A stretch of 64,000 nt of DNA from an uncultured Eubacteriales bacterium (lineage in GTDB: Bacteria; Bacillota; Clostridia; Christensenellales; Aristaeellaceae), in assembly GCA_944349855.1 (NCBI GenBank), contig CALVNS010000005.1, forward strand, positions 1-64,000, read 5' to 3'. The position numbers and the translations under genes are program-made. Below the pieces are notes generated by a model. That model worked only from the letters and a program-made list of their open reading frames with translations. It ran no database searches and was not told where the DNA came from. Shown in pieces: positions 26,421-34,128 of this stretch; positions within the stretch are counted from its first letter, which is position 1; every line of letters starts with the position of its first letter.

Positions 26421-27125
26421 ATGGAGGAAATCCGGCAAAACGTGAAAGCTGTGCAGGAAAGGCTCCGGCGCGCCAGCGAGAAGTGGGGACGCGTACCCGA
26501 CCTGATCGCTGTGAGCAAGACGGTAGAGCCCGCGCGCGTGAATCTGCTGTGCGGAACCGGCATTACGCAGCTGGGCGAAAATCGCGTACAGGAAATTTTG
26601 GAGAAATTTCCGTTTCTTGACGCTTCTTTTGCAATTCATCAAATTGGACAGTTGCAAACGAACAAAGTTAAATATATAATAGATAAGGTATGCATGGTCC
26701 AGTCTCTGGACCGCGAGCCGTTGGCTCAGGAGATCGATCGGCGCGCCCAGCAATGCGGGCGGCGCATGCCGGTTCTGCTGCAGGTGAACATCGGACGTGA
26801 ACCGCAAAAGGGCGGCATGAACGTGGAAGACGTCCTGTCTTTTGCGCGTACGCATGCCAAATGGGCGGGCCTGGAGATTCAGGGGCTGATGGCGGTCATG
26901 CCCAATACGCGCGACGAGACGGTGCTTCGGCCGCTCTTTAGGCAGATGCGCGCACTCTTTGAGCAACTGCGCGGCGAGGCGTTGGATGGAACCCAAATCG
27001 AGCACCTGTCGATGGGCATGTCAGCGGATTTCGAACTGGCCGCGCAGGAAGGCTCGACCATGGTGCGCATCGGCTCTGCAATCTTCGGAAACCGGCATTA
27101 TCCGGAGCGGACAAACCGAATCTGA
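26421..27125 (+). CDS. yggS: PLP homeostasis protein
   Basis: 234 residues, alanine-racemase N-terminal barrel fold. Lys of DLIAVSKTV carries PLP. Family motifs GENRVQE, HQIGQLQTNKVKYI (the usual form is HFIGHLQ), LSMGMSADFE and STMVRIGSAIFG are present. It buffers cellular PLP and has no racemase activity in relatives. GGAGGAGAAAGG precedes ATG 26421. An AT-rich stretch inside it carries a candidate promoter. Confidence 0.93.
   Translation: MEEIRQNVKAVQERLRRASEKWGRVPDLIAVSKTVEPARVNLLCGTGITQLGENRVQEILEKFPFLDASFAIHQIGQLQTNKVKYIIDKVCMVQSLDREPLAQEIDRRAQQCGRRMPVLLQVNIGREPQKGGMNVEDVLSFARTHAKWAGLEIQGLMAVMPNTRDETVLRPLFRQMRALFEQLRGEALDGTQIEHLSMGMSADFELAAQEGSTMVRIGSAIFGNRHYPERTNRI
26652..26680 (+). 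promoter_or_regulatory. candidate promoter inside yggS
   Basis: TTGCAA (26652-26657), 17-bp spacer, perfect TATAAT (26675-26680), in a locally AT-rich stretch of an otherwise GC-rich gene. It could give sepF and the genes after it a second transcript. Confidence 0.4.
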
Positions 27126-27140
27126 GGAGGAACAACTTAC

Positions 27141-27737
27141 ATGGCGTTCATGGACTTTTTGAGCAAGATCGGGGTCATCCTGGGCGTATATCCGGAGGAA
27201 GCGCCGGCCGACGACCGCGCCCCCGATTACGACGAAGAGTACGCCGCAGAGGATTACTATGCTCCGCAGGCCAACATCCGTGAGGAGCCTGCCGCTTCGC
27301 AGCATGTGCGCGGGGGCATGGGCGCCAAGCGGTCTGCCGTGCAATCCGGCTATGAGCCGGACGAGGAACCGGTCTATTCTTCCCGCAGGGCTGCGCCGAA
27401 CAACGTGGTGCAGATGCCGCCGCGTGCAGAATCCGAGACGCGTAAGCACAGCGAGATGATCGTATGCGTGCGTCGCATAGAGGATAGCCAGAACATCATC
27501 AATTCACTGATCGAGGGCAAGAGCTTGATGCTCAACCTCGAGGAGATTGACGATACACAGCGTCAGCGCGTGATCGACATGCTCGGCGGGGCAGCATTTG
27601 CCCTGCGTGGCAAGATGCTGCGCGTCTCACACCGCACGTATCTGCTGGCGCCCTCGACGGTGGATGTGGTCAACAGCATAGAAATGCGCCCGAATGCAGT
27701 GCCCACCGGCGAGTTCAATCCGGCATATCGAATGTGA
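27141..27737 (+). CDS. sepF: cell division protein SepF
   Basis: 198 residues. A short N-terminal amphipathic membrane-binding helix (MAFMDFLSKIGVILGV), an acidic variable linker, then the SepF domain (RRIEDSQNIINSLIEGKSL, MLNLEEIDDTQRQRVIDML, GGAAFALRGKM). It anchors and bundles FtsZ at the division septum. AGGAGGAAC precedes ATG 27141. Typical neighbour of yggS and yggT. Confidence 0.95.
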   Translation: MAFMDFLSKIGVILGVYPEEAPADDRAPDYDEEYAAEDYYAPQANIREEPAASQHVRGGMGAKRSAVQSGYEPDEEPVYSSRRAAPNNVVQMPPRAESETRKHSEMIVCVRRIEDSQNIINSLIEGKSLMLNLEEIDDTQRQRVIDMLGGAAFALRGKMLRVSHRTYLLAPSTVDVVNSIEMRPNAVPTGEFNPAYRM

Positions 27738-27748
27738 GGATGGGACGC

Positions 27749-28030
27749 ATGATCCTTTATCATCTCCTGGGCGGGGTAAACCTCCTGATTCGTTTGCTGA
27801 TCTGTCTGGTGATTCTATCCTGCGTATTGCCGTGGTTTCTTCCGGTGCACCATCGCGTCCTTCGCATGGTGGATCGGATCGTGGAGCCGGTTGTGTCCCC
27901 GGTGCGCGCGTGGACATACCGGCTCTGGCGTGGGCCGTTTGACATCTCGCCGTGGCTCGTCCTGTTGCTGCTTTCGCTGCTGCAGGGGTTTGTGCAGCGG
28001 TGGCGTTACGCGGCGCTGAGGCTCTTGTAA
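27749..28030 (+). CDS. yggT: YggT-family membrane protein
   Basis: 93 residues with two hydrophobic segments (LIRLLICLVILSCVLPWF and WLVLLLLSLLQGF) and a conserved-looking VVEPVVSPVRAW between them, as in YggT proteins. A function in division-site or membrane organisation is inferred from context. ATG 27749 is preferred; GTG 27734 and ATG 27740 are in frame. The stop overlaps the ylmH start. Confidence 0.85.
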   Translation: MILYHLLGGVNLLIRLLICLVILSCVLPWFLPVHHRVLRMVDRIVEPVVSPVRAWTYRLWRGPFDISPWLVLLLLSLLQGFVQRWRYAALRLL

Positions 28031-28770
28031 TGGATGCGGATAGGTCGCTCATTGCGCGCTTGGACGAGCTGGCGAGACGCTGTGAACGTTCGGGCAGGCC
28101 GACGTACACGCGCTTTCTGGATCCAGCACAAGTGGAAAAGGCCGTCTGGTCGGCCGGTCGTGCAGGCGTGCGCGTACAGGCTTTCGGCGGCTATGAGGAT
28201 GCGGAGCGCGCTGTTTGTCGTTTTTTCTTGGATGAAATGGACGCGCCGGAATGGCCGATTGGCTGTCTATACGCCAGATGGGATGCTCGCTATGCGAGCA
28301 TTTCGCACCGCGATGTGCTCGGCGCGCTGATGGGATTGGGGATCGCCAGGGAGACAATCGGCGACATCGTGGTGCGGGAGGGACAGGTCTTCCTCTTCGC
28401 TTTGCGCGAGGTTGCAGACTATATCGTGGCCAACCTGGATAAGGCGGGAAGAGCGACGCTGCGCTTCCAGTGTGCGCAGGAGCTACCGGAGATTCCGCCA
28501 GCGGCTGGACGACTCTTTCGAGATACCGTAGCCTCCCTGCGGCTCGACGCCGTACTCGCCGCCGCCTATCGTCTTTCCCGCGCCGATGCGGCGGCTGTCA
28601 TTCGAGAGGGAAAGGTGCGCGTCAATTTTATCGAGGAAATGCGACCGGATGCGCCGCTGGGCGCGGATGCGTTGCTTTCCGTCCGGGGCTTGGGCCGCGT
28701 TCGGCTCAAAGCGGTGGAAGGGCCCACTCGAAAAGGCCGTATCGCCATCGCGCTGTTCCGGTACGAATAA
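28030..28770 (+). CDS. ylmH: YlmH family RNA-binding protein (S4 domain)
   Basis: 246 residues. The N-terminal YlmH domain (RFLDPAQVEKAVWSAG, FGGYEDAERAVCRFF) is followed by a region that includes HRDVLGALMGLGI. The C-terminal S4 domain (LRLDAVLAAAYRLSRADAAAVIREGKVRVNF) binds RNA. In relatives it helps rescue of stalled ribosomes and influences division. ATG 28030 overlaps the yggT stop. Confidence 0.9.
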   Translation: MDADRSLIARLDELARRCERSGRPTYTRFLDPAQVEKAVWSAGRAGVRVQAFGGYEDAERAVCRFFLDEMDAPEWPIGCLYARWDARYASISHRDVLGALMGLGIARETIGDIVVREGQVFLFALREVADYIVANLDKAGRATLRFQCAQELPEIPPAAGRLFRDTVASLRLDAVLAAAYRLSRADAAAVIREGKVRVNFIEEMRPDAPLGADALLSVRGLGRVRLKAVEGPTRKGRIAIALFRYE

Positions 28771-28816
28771 AAGGTCAAGGTGCTTTTGAAGCATACACAC
28801 AGAAGGGAGCGATACC

Positions 28817-29296
28817 ATGGCTGTCACGATCGAGATGATTCAGGAAAAGGAATTCAGAAGACAGGCAAACGGATACGACACGAATGAGGTCGACGACCTG
28901 CTCGACGACATCATGGATGAAATGGAAGCGCGCGAACACGAGCTGAAGGATCTGCGCGCCCGTCTGGCGCAGGCCCAGGCCGATGCCGAAAAGGCGCCGC
29001 GTGTGGCGGAACCCAAGGACGACAGCGAAAGCGCGCGTGTATTGCTGGCCAATGCACAGCGCGTGTACGATCAGACCGTTGCCGACGCGCAGAACCGCGC
29101 TGCGGAGATCCTGGCCAAAGCCCAGGAGGATGCAGATCGTACTGCGGCAAACGCCCGCAAGGAGACGCAGTCTCTGAACGATCAGCTGGACACGCTGCGC
29201 AGTGCAGTGGCGGATTACCGCGCGCGATTCCAGCGCCTGGTGGACGATCAGATGCACGTGCTCAAGGCGGAGACGGAGCTGTTCAAGTCCAAGTAA
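28817..29296 (+). CDS. divIVA: DivIVA-domain protein
   Basis: 159 residues. N-terminal membrane-curvature motif region EKEFRRQANGYDTNEVDDLLDDI, then a long coiled coil (about residues 35-150). It recruits division or polar-growth proteins to curved membranes. Start ATG 28817 after AGAAGGGAG. A terminator follows at 29340. Confidence 0.93.
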   Translation: MAVTIEMIQEKEFRRQANGYDTNEVDDLLDDIMDEMEAREHELKDLRARLAQAQADAEKAPRVAEPKDDSESARVLLANAQRVYDQTVADAQNRAAEILAKAQEDADRTAANARKETQSLNDQLDTLRSAVADYRARFQRLVDDQMHVLKAETELFKSK

Positions 29297-29339
29297 TGCG
29301 GTCTTGTGCGGACTTGCGCCCGGTCTAAGAGACATTGCT

Positions 29340-29367
29340 GGGCAGGCGGCGGCGCCTGCCCGTTTTT
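29340..29367 (+). terminator. terminator after divIVA
   Basis: GGGCAGGCG (29340-29348) pairs with CGCCTGCCC (29353-29361), followed by GTTTTT. Confidence 0.88.
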
Positions 29368-29413
29368 GTATGCCTTGTCCGTGCATTGCCCATACTGGTC
29401 TTGGGGTGAGGTT

Positions 29414-29695
29414 ATGGAAAAGCAGCTTCGCTATCTGATCGACCGAATCGAACGCCTGGCGGGCAATGCAGAAAAGTTGAGGTTGAGCGAATACCTGCAA
29501 TATGTGAGCGATACAAAACGCCTTTTGTGGGTCAATTTTGTTTCGGGTGTGGCGCGTGGATTTGGCTTTGCCGTAGGTTTTTCGCTGTTGGGCGCGCTGT
29601 TCATCGTTCTCCTGCAGCGCATAGCGGTTGACAATATACCGGTTATTGGAGAATTTCTGGCCGAAGTCATCCTCGTCGTGGAGAAAAATCTGTGA
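29414..29695 (+). CDS. DUF5665-domain membrane protein
   Basis: 93 residues. N-terminal amphipathic helix (YLIDRIERLAGNAEKLRLSEYLQYV), then a basic loop (SDTKRLLWVNFVSGVARGFGFAVGF) and a hydrophobic segment (SLLGALFIVLLQRI). This is the DUF5665 pattern, common beside lspA in Clostridia. Function unknown. ATG 29414 follows GGGTGAGG. Confidence 0.8.
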   Translation: MEKQLRYLIDRIERLAGNAEKLRLSEYLQYVSDTKRLLWVNFVSGVARGFGFAVGFSLLGALFIVLLQRIAVDNIPVIGEFLAEVILVVEKNL

Positions 29696-29710
29696 ATCAG
29701 GAGGGTATGC

Positions 29711-30187
29711 ATGCGAAAGAAATGGCCCATAGGGCTTGGCGTATTCATTGCTGATCGCGCAAGCAAGCTGGCGGCACAAACGCTGCTGCCCTCCATGCCG
29801 TCTGGCAGTTTCGCGCTGATTCCAGGAGTGATTCACCTAACATACGCACAGAATACAGGGATCGCATTCAGCATATTGCCGCTGCCGTCCTGGACGTTGG
29901 CGCTGCTGACGCTGGCGGTGCTTGCGTTGGCGACGCTGGCGATTCGGCGTTGGGTGCCCCAAAACGCCTGGAGCGAGACGCTGCTCTGGACGCTTTTGGG
30001 AGGGGGGCTTGGCAACTGTGCCGATCGGCTGATCTATGGCTTCGTCATCGATTTTATCGAGTTTCGCTTTGTCCGCTTTGCCATCTTCAATGTGGCCGAC
30101 ATCGCCATCACGTGCTCGTGCGCAGGTTTGGCGCTTCTGACGCTGCTGGAAGGGGAAGAACATGCAAAGAATACGAGAAAAAGTTGA
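29711..30187 (+). CDS. lspA: lipoprotein signal peptidase (signal peptidase II)
   Basis: 158 residues, four membrane segments. Conserved boxes: TYAQNTGIAFS, GNCADRLIYGFVIDFI and FNVADIAIT; the two catalytic Asp are in ADR and VAD. It cleaves prolipoprotein signal peptides. AGGAGG lies 6 nt before ATG 29711. It overlaps rluD by 26 nt. Confidence 0.93.
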   Translation: MRKKWPIGLGVFIADRASKLAAQTLLPSMPSGSFALIPGVIHLTYAQNTGIAFSILPLPSWTLALLTLAVLALATLAIRRWVPQNAWSETLLWTLLGGGLGNCADRLIYGFVIDFIEFRFVRFAIFNVADIAITCSCAGLALLTLLEGEEHAKNTRKS

Positions 30188-31064
30188 GGAGCAGGATGCG
30201 GGTTCGAGACTGGATCAGTTCCTGGCGCGACGAACGGAGTTGACGCGATCGCGCGTGCTACAGTTGCTCGACCAGGGATATGTGCGCGTGGACGGCGTTG
30301 AGGCAGTCAAGGCCGGTCTCAAACTGCGCGCAGGGCAGGAAGTCGAAATGGAGGTGCCGCCCACAAAGGCGGCGAAGGTCGAAGCGCAGGACATCCCGCT
30401 GTCGATCCTCTATCAGGACGCGGACATTGCGGTCGTGGACAAGCCCTGCGGCATGGTTGTCCATCCGGCGGCGGGGAATGAGGATGGCACGCTCGTCAAC
30501 GCGTTGCTGTACCATCTGGATGGTCTTTCCGGCATCGGCGGAGAGATGCGGCCCGGCATCGTTCACAGGCTGGATAAGGACACGTCCGGCCTGCTCATCG
30601 TGGCGAAAAACGATCGGGCTCACCTGTCGCTGTGCGCACAGTTCAAAGAACGGACGATGGAAAAGCATTACCTCGCATTGGCGACGGGGCGCATGCCGGA
30701 ATGCGGTCGAATCGATGCGCCGACTGCACGTCATCCGACGGATCGCAAGCGCATGGCCGTTGTGACAGGCGGACGCGCGGCGCAGACCGAATATCGCGTG
30801 CTGGAGCTGCTGCGCGGCGCATCCTATCTGGATGTTCACCTGCTCACCGGTCGAACGCACCAAATTCGCGTGCACATGCAGCACATCGGACACCCGCTGG
30901 TGGGCGATCCGATCTATGGAGCCAAACACCCCGCCATTCGATCGGACAGGCTGATGCTGCATGCGCATACGCTACGCGTGCGGCATCCTTCCACGGGGGA
31001 AGAGATGACGTTCACCTCTGAGCCGCCTGCAGATTTTCTGGCAGTGCTCGACAGGCTGCGTTGA
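30162..31064 (+). CDS. rluD: 23S rRNA pseudouridine synthase, RluD/RluA family
   Basis: 300 residues. N-terminal S4 domain (RLDQFLARRTELTRSRVLQLL), then the synthase domain with the catalytic Asp in HRLDKDTSGLLIVAKND and a C-terminal LLTGRTHQIRVHMQHIGHPLVGDPIYG. Isomerises uridines in 23S rRNA. GGAAGGGGAAG precedes ATG 30162; coupled to lspA by overlap. Confidence 0.93.
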   Translation: MQRIREKVEEQDAGSRLDQFLARRTELTRSRVLQLLDQGYVRVDGVEAVKAGLKLRAGQEVEMEVPPTKAAKVEAQDIPLSILYQDADIAVVDKPCGMVVHPAAGNEDGTLVNALLYHLDGLSGIGGEMRPGIVHRLDKDTSGLLIVAKNDRAHLSLCAQFKERTMEKHYLALATGRMPECGRIDAPTARHPTDRKRMAVVTGGRAAQTEYRVLELLRGASYLDVHLLTGRTHQIRVHMQHIGHPLVGDPIYGAKHPAIRSDRLMLHAHTLRVRHPSTGEEMTFTSEPPADFLAVLDRLR

Positions 31065-31182
31065 CGTCCAAACGCCTCCGCGCATCTTCTCTTCAAATTT
31101 TTCCTTCAAATCGTCTCCTAGCATGTCCGCGGTCTGCGCGGATCACAATAGGCGCGTAAAGCGATGCAGGGGGATTGCGGCG

Positions 31183-31737
31183 ATGATGCGAGCGAACCGT
31201 CTGACTGGACTGCCGGTGATCTGCGATACCAAAAAAATCGCAAGCGTTCTGTCCGTGGCCGTCGGATATGACGGGCACAGTCTTGCCGGCCTCGTCGTGC
31301 AAAGCGGCATGCATGGACCGCGGTTTATTCCATGTGCCCATGTCGTGCTGCTTGGCGACAGGAGCGTATTGGTGAGCGCCCCGGCTGCGCGCAAGCCGCC
31401 CGTCATTCGACGCCCGGGACGCGTTCGCGACACAGGCGGACTCCGTCTGGGCTGGACGACGGATCTGGGCATTGATGAGCAGACGCTCGGCGTGCAGGCG
31501 ATTGAGGTCTCATTCGGCCCGCTGGACGACATGCTCTACGGCCGCAGGTGGCTGCAGGACTTTACATTTGACCACGCCAGCGGGGACGTTGTTGTGCCAT
31601 GGTTCCCGCTGGAATGCCTTGAATGCAGCGAGAGGAGGACGCGGGATGCGGATGTCTACGTTTCGGGGAATGGCGGCGGGCAGCGTGCTCGGCCTTGCGA
31701 TGGGCGCCGGGCTGATGATGATGCCGCAAGGACGTAA
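31183..31737 (+). CDS. PRC-barrel domain protein
   Basis: 184 residues. A first PRC-barrel-like unit (LPVICDTKKIASVLSVAVGYDGHSLAGLVVQ) is followed by a second around LGWTTDLGIDEQTLG and the WLQDFTFDHASGDVVVPWF segment. PRC-barrel proteins in Firmicutes are linked to RNA or sporulation functions; none is assigned here. ATG 31183 has AGGGGG about 9 nt upstream. The last 30 residues are Arg/Gly-rich and overlap the next gene by 92 nt, so the real stop may have been lost. Confidence 0.6.
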   Translation: MMRANRLTGLPVICDTKKIASVLSVAVGYDGHSLAGLVVQSGMHGPRFIPCAHVVLLGDRSVLVSAPAARKPPVIRRPGRVRDTGGLRLGWTTDLGIDEQTLGVQAIEVSFGPLDDMLYGRRWLQDFTFDHASGDVVVPWFPLECLECSERRTRDADVYVSGNGGGQRARPCDGRRADDDAART

Positions 31738-31807
31738 GATGAAGCGCATGCTGGACAAGGGAAGCGCACAGCTCAAGCGCCAGATGAAAGAAATGTGGGA
31801 GCGCTGA
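31646..31807 (+). CDS. small glycine/methionine-rich membrane protein (53 residues)
   Basis: ATG 31646 lies about 7 nt after AGAGGAGGA. One short hydrophobic Gly-rich segment (MAAGSVLGLAMGAGLMMM) is followed by a basic helix (GRKMKRMLDKGSAQLKRQMK), a layout like YtxH-type small proteins. It overlaps the PRC-barrel reading frame in another phase but has the better codon and motif character. Function unknown. Confidence 0.6.
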   Translation: MRMSTFRGMAAGSVLGLAMGAGLMMMPQGRKMKRMLDKGSAQLKRQMKEMWER

Positions 31808-31824
31808 TGTGCGCGACGGCACAG

Positions 31825-31855
31825 GAGAAGGCGGAAACGCCTTCTCTTTCCATTT
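31825..31855 (+). terminator. terminator after the 53-residue protein gene
   Basis: GAGAAGGCG (31825-31833), GAAA loop, CGCCTTCTC (31838-31846), then TTTCCATTT. Confidence 0.8.
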
Positions 31856-31856
31856 C

Positions 31857-31886
31857 AATATGGGCGATCATAATATGGGCGATCAT
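31857..31886 (+). repeat. 15-bp tandem duplication
   Basis: AATATGGGCGATCAT occurs twice head to tail (31857-31871 and 31872-31886), just upstream of the AI-2E family gene. It could be a duplicated operator or simple slippage. Confidence 0.7.
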
Positions 31887-31946
31887 AATGAGCCATCATA
31901 AAGGCCATCTATGCGCCGGCCTCTGGCGAAAGGGAGGGGAAAGGGC

Positions 31947-32969
31947 ATGCGCGCGAAGCGACGGATGCGCACGGCAATCATCCTGGCGGCGTCTGTTGGG
32001 GCCGGCATCTGGCTTTTAACGTACCCGCCTACGCGTGCCGTCGTCAATACCGTGCTTTGGGGCGCGGCCTTTGCGGCGTTGCTGAGCCCGCTGTGCAATG
32101 CGTTGGAACGTGTCATGCGCCGTGGACTGGCGATTGCGCTCTCAGTGCTCGCCGCGCTGCTTTGCGTGTCGCTGCTTCTTGCGCTGTTTTTACCACCCGT
32201 CATTGAGCAGACCCTCGCGTTGAGCACACAGATGCCGCAGATGTTGCAAGGCATGCGCGACATGGCGCGGCGAACGCAAGCCTTCTGGGGCGGATACGGC
32301 GTACACCTGTCAGATGCAGGAGAGCAGATCGTGCAGCGGCTGTCGGAAGCAGGCGCACAGCTCGCACAGGGAGCGCTGCATCAGACGGGGGCGTTGGCCG
32401 ACGGGCTTTCACGGCTGCTCGTCTCCCTGGTGCTTTCCGTCTATTTCCTGCGTGAACGCGAACTGTTCGGATACCGGCTATCGCTTTGCGTGCCGCTGCG
32501 CTATCGCAGGAGGGTGCTCGCGGCGACAGCGGGCATGAAACGCGAGCTTGGTATGTATCTCAAAGGACAATTGACCGTCAGCCTCTTCGTTGGCGTGCTG
32601 ACGGCCTGTCTTTTGTGGGGGATAGGCGTTCCCTATCACTTGCTGCTCGGCGTTTCGATGGGCGTACTCAACGTCATCCCATATTATGGACCCGTGCTTG
32701 GAGCAATCCCGGTGCTGCTCTTTTCGATCGGCTTGGGCGTTGAGCGCATGCTGCTTGCGCTTCTAGCGGTCTTGGCCGTTCAACAATTGGAGGCGAACTG
32801 GCTCAGCCCTCGCATCGTGGGCGCGAGTACTTGCGTACACCCGGTGACCGTCATTGTGCTGCTGACGCTGGGAGGTGGAATGGCCGGCGTACGCGGCATG
32901 CTGCTGGCCATGCCGGTTTTTCTCGCTGCGCGCGGTTTTTTTCATGCGATGCGCTATTTCCCGGACTGA
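31947..32969 (+). CDS. AI-2E family transporter (YdiK/PerM type)
   Basis: 340 residues, about seven to eight membrane segments with a long central extracytoplasmic stretch (LPPVIEQTLALSTQMPQMLQ...) and the conserved GVPYHLLLGVSMGVLNVIPYYGPVLGAIPVLLFS. This matches the AI-2E/PerM family, whose substrates are mostly unknown. ATG 31947 follows AGGGAGGGG. Confidence 0.85.
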   Translation: MRAKRRMRTAIILAASVGAGIWLLTYPPTRAVVNTVLWGAAFAALLSPLCNALERVMRRGLAIALSVLAALLCVSLLLALFLPPVIEQTLALSTQMPQMLQGMRDMARRTQAFWGGYGVHLSDAGEQIVQRLSEAGAQLAQGALHQTGALADGLSRLLVSLVLSVYFLRERELFGYRLSLCVPLRYRRRVLAATAGMKRELGMYLKGQLTVSLFVGVLTACLLWGIGVPYHLLLGVSMGVLNVIPYYGPVLGAIPVLLFSIGLGVERMLLALLAVLAVQQLEANWLSPRIVGASTCVHPVTVIVLLTLGGGMAGVRGMLLAMPVFLAARGFFHAMRYFPD

Positions 32970-33006
32970 ACGCGCCGAATTTTTCAAATCTATTTTCGCT
33001 GCCGCC

Positions 33007-33035
33007 TTGCCTTTTTTACGATTCCTCGGTATAAT
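33007..33035 (+). promoter_or_regulatory. ireB promoter
   Basis: TTGCCT (33007-33012), 17-bp spacer, perfect TATAAT (33030-33035). Confidence 0.7.
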
Positions 33036-33070
33036 ACCAACATATAGCACAGAAAGCGAGGCGAATTCGC

Positions 33071-33337
33071 ATGCCCGAACGATTCGAAAACGATACGCGG
33101 TATTTCCGCACCGTCGTAGAAAATGCGGACGATGCGCATTCGATCCTGATGCGCGTATATGAGGCGCTGCGTGCCAAAGGGTACGATCCCGTCACGCAAA
33201 TCGTCGGCTACCTGATGAGTGGCGATCCCACATACATCACGAGCCATCAGAACGCCCGCTCTCTCGTGTGCCGCATTGAGCGCGACGAGCTGATGGAAGA
33301 GCTGGTGCGCTCCTATATCGATCACAATGTCACGTGA
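33071..33337 (+). CDS. ireB: IreB regulatory protein (UPF0297)
   Basis: 88 residues, near full-length match to the IreB/YrzL family: [43 protein letters not shown]. In Enterococcus IreB is a phosphorylated partner of the IreK kinase and affects cephalosporin resistance. It is first in the conserved trio ireB-ruvX-DUF1292. Confidence 0.93.
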   Translation: MPERFENDTRYFRTVVENADDAHSILMRVYEALRAKGYDPVTQIVGYLMSGDPTYITSHQNARSLVCRIERDELMEELVRSYIDHNVT

Positions 33338-33349
33338 GGAGGCGGTACC

Positions 33350-34120
33350 GTGCGCATCCTGGGCTTGGACGTGGGCGACCGACGGATCGGCGTCGCTGTG
33401 AGCGACGAGCTGGGCATCACGGCGCAGCCGGTTGAAACCTATACGCGCATTGGATATGGACCGGATGTACGCCACTTTGGCGAGCTGGCTGAGCGCTATG
33501 GAACGCGGATGTTTCTGTGCGGTCTGCCGCGCAATATGGACGGCAGCACCGGCGGGCAGGCGCAACGCGTGCGGGATTTTGCCGCCCAGCTTGAGGAAGC
33601 AGGCTATACCGTGCGCTATCAGGACGAGCGCATGACGACCGTGAGCGCGCAGCGCGCGCTGCTCGAGGCCGACATGCGCCGCGACAAGCGCAAACAAAAG
33701 GTCGACATGGTGGCGGCGGTCATCATTTTGCAAGCTTTTTTGGACGCAGGAGGGCTCACTGCACAATCAATACAGACGAAAGGCGAGGAAGCGAAAATGG
33801 ACGATCAGGAACGTCTCAACGAAGTGGACGAAGAGATGGAAGCGGAAATGGAAGACGACGACATCGTCGAATTGATCGACGAGGACGGCCAGAGCGTGCG
33901 CTTTGAACATCTGATGACGCTCGAACATGAGGGCGAGCTGTATGTAATGCTGACTGCGCTGGAGGCCACCCCCGATACCGATGAGGACGAGGTGTTCATC
34001 CTGCGCATCGAGAAGGACGCGCAGGGCGAGGACTGCTATGTCACAGTAGACGACGAAAACATCCTGCAGGCGGTGTTTGGAAAGTTGGTGCGCCTCAGCG
34101 AGGCGGACGGGCAGGAGTGA
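33350..34120 (+). CDS. ruvX: RuvX/YqgF Holliday-junction resolvase-like protein fused in frame to DUF1292
   Basis: 256 residues. Residues 1-135 are RuvX (MRILGLDVGDRRIGVAVSDE, LCGLPRNMDGSTG, QDERMTTVSAQRALLEADM, VDMVAAVIILQ). A linker of about 15 residues leads to a DUF1292 domain (residues 150-256: DDDIVELIDEDGQSVRFEHLMTLEHEGELY...). These are normally two genes. The linker reads like an intergenic stretch and retains AGGCGAGGAAG 7 nt before an in-frame ATG at 33797, so DUF1292 alone may also be made. The start is GTG 33350 after GAGGAGGCGG. RuvX relatives act in rRNA processing or recombination; DUF1292 is unknown. Confidence 0.85.
   Translation: MRILGLDVGDRRIGVAVSDELGITAQPVETYTRIGYGPDVRHFGELAERYGTRMFLCGLPRNMDGSTGGQAQRVRDFAAQLEEAGYTVRYQDERMTTVSAQRALLEADMRRDKRKQKVDMVAAVIILQAFLDAGGLTAQSIQTKGEEAKMDDQERLNEVDEEMEAEMEDDDIVELIDEDGQSVRFEHLMTLEHEGELYVMLTALEATPDTDEDEVFILRIEKDAQGEDCYVTVDDENILQAVFGKLVRLSEADGQE
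33797..34120 (+). CDS. possible internally initiated DUF1292 product
   Basis: ATG 33797 inside the ruvX fusion is preceded by AGGCGAGGAAG with spacing of about 7 nt, as good as normal starts here. It would give a 107-residue acidic DUF1292 protein (MDDQERLNEVDEEMEAEMED...), the usual size of the stand-alone family. Whether it is used is unknown. Confidence 0.45.
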   Translation: MDDQERLNEVDEEMEAEMEDDDIVELIDEDGQSVRFEHLMTLEHEGELYVMLTALEATPDTDEDEVFILRIEKDAQGEDCYVTVDDENILQAVFGKLVRLSEADGQE

Positions 34121-34128
34121 AGGAGTAC

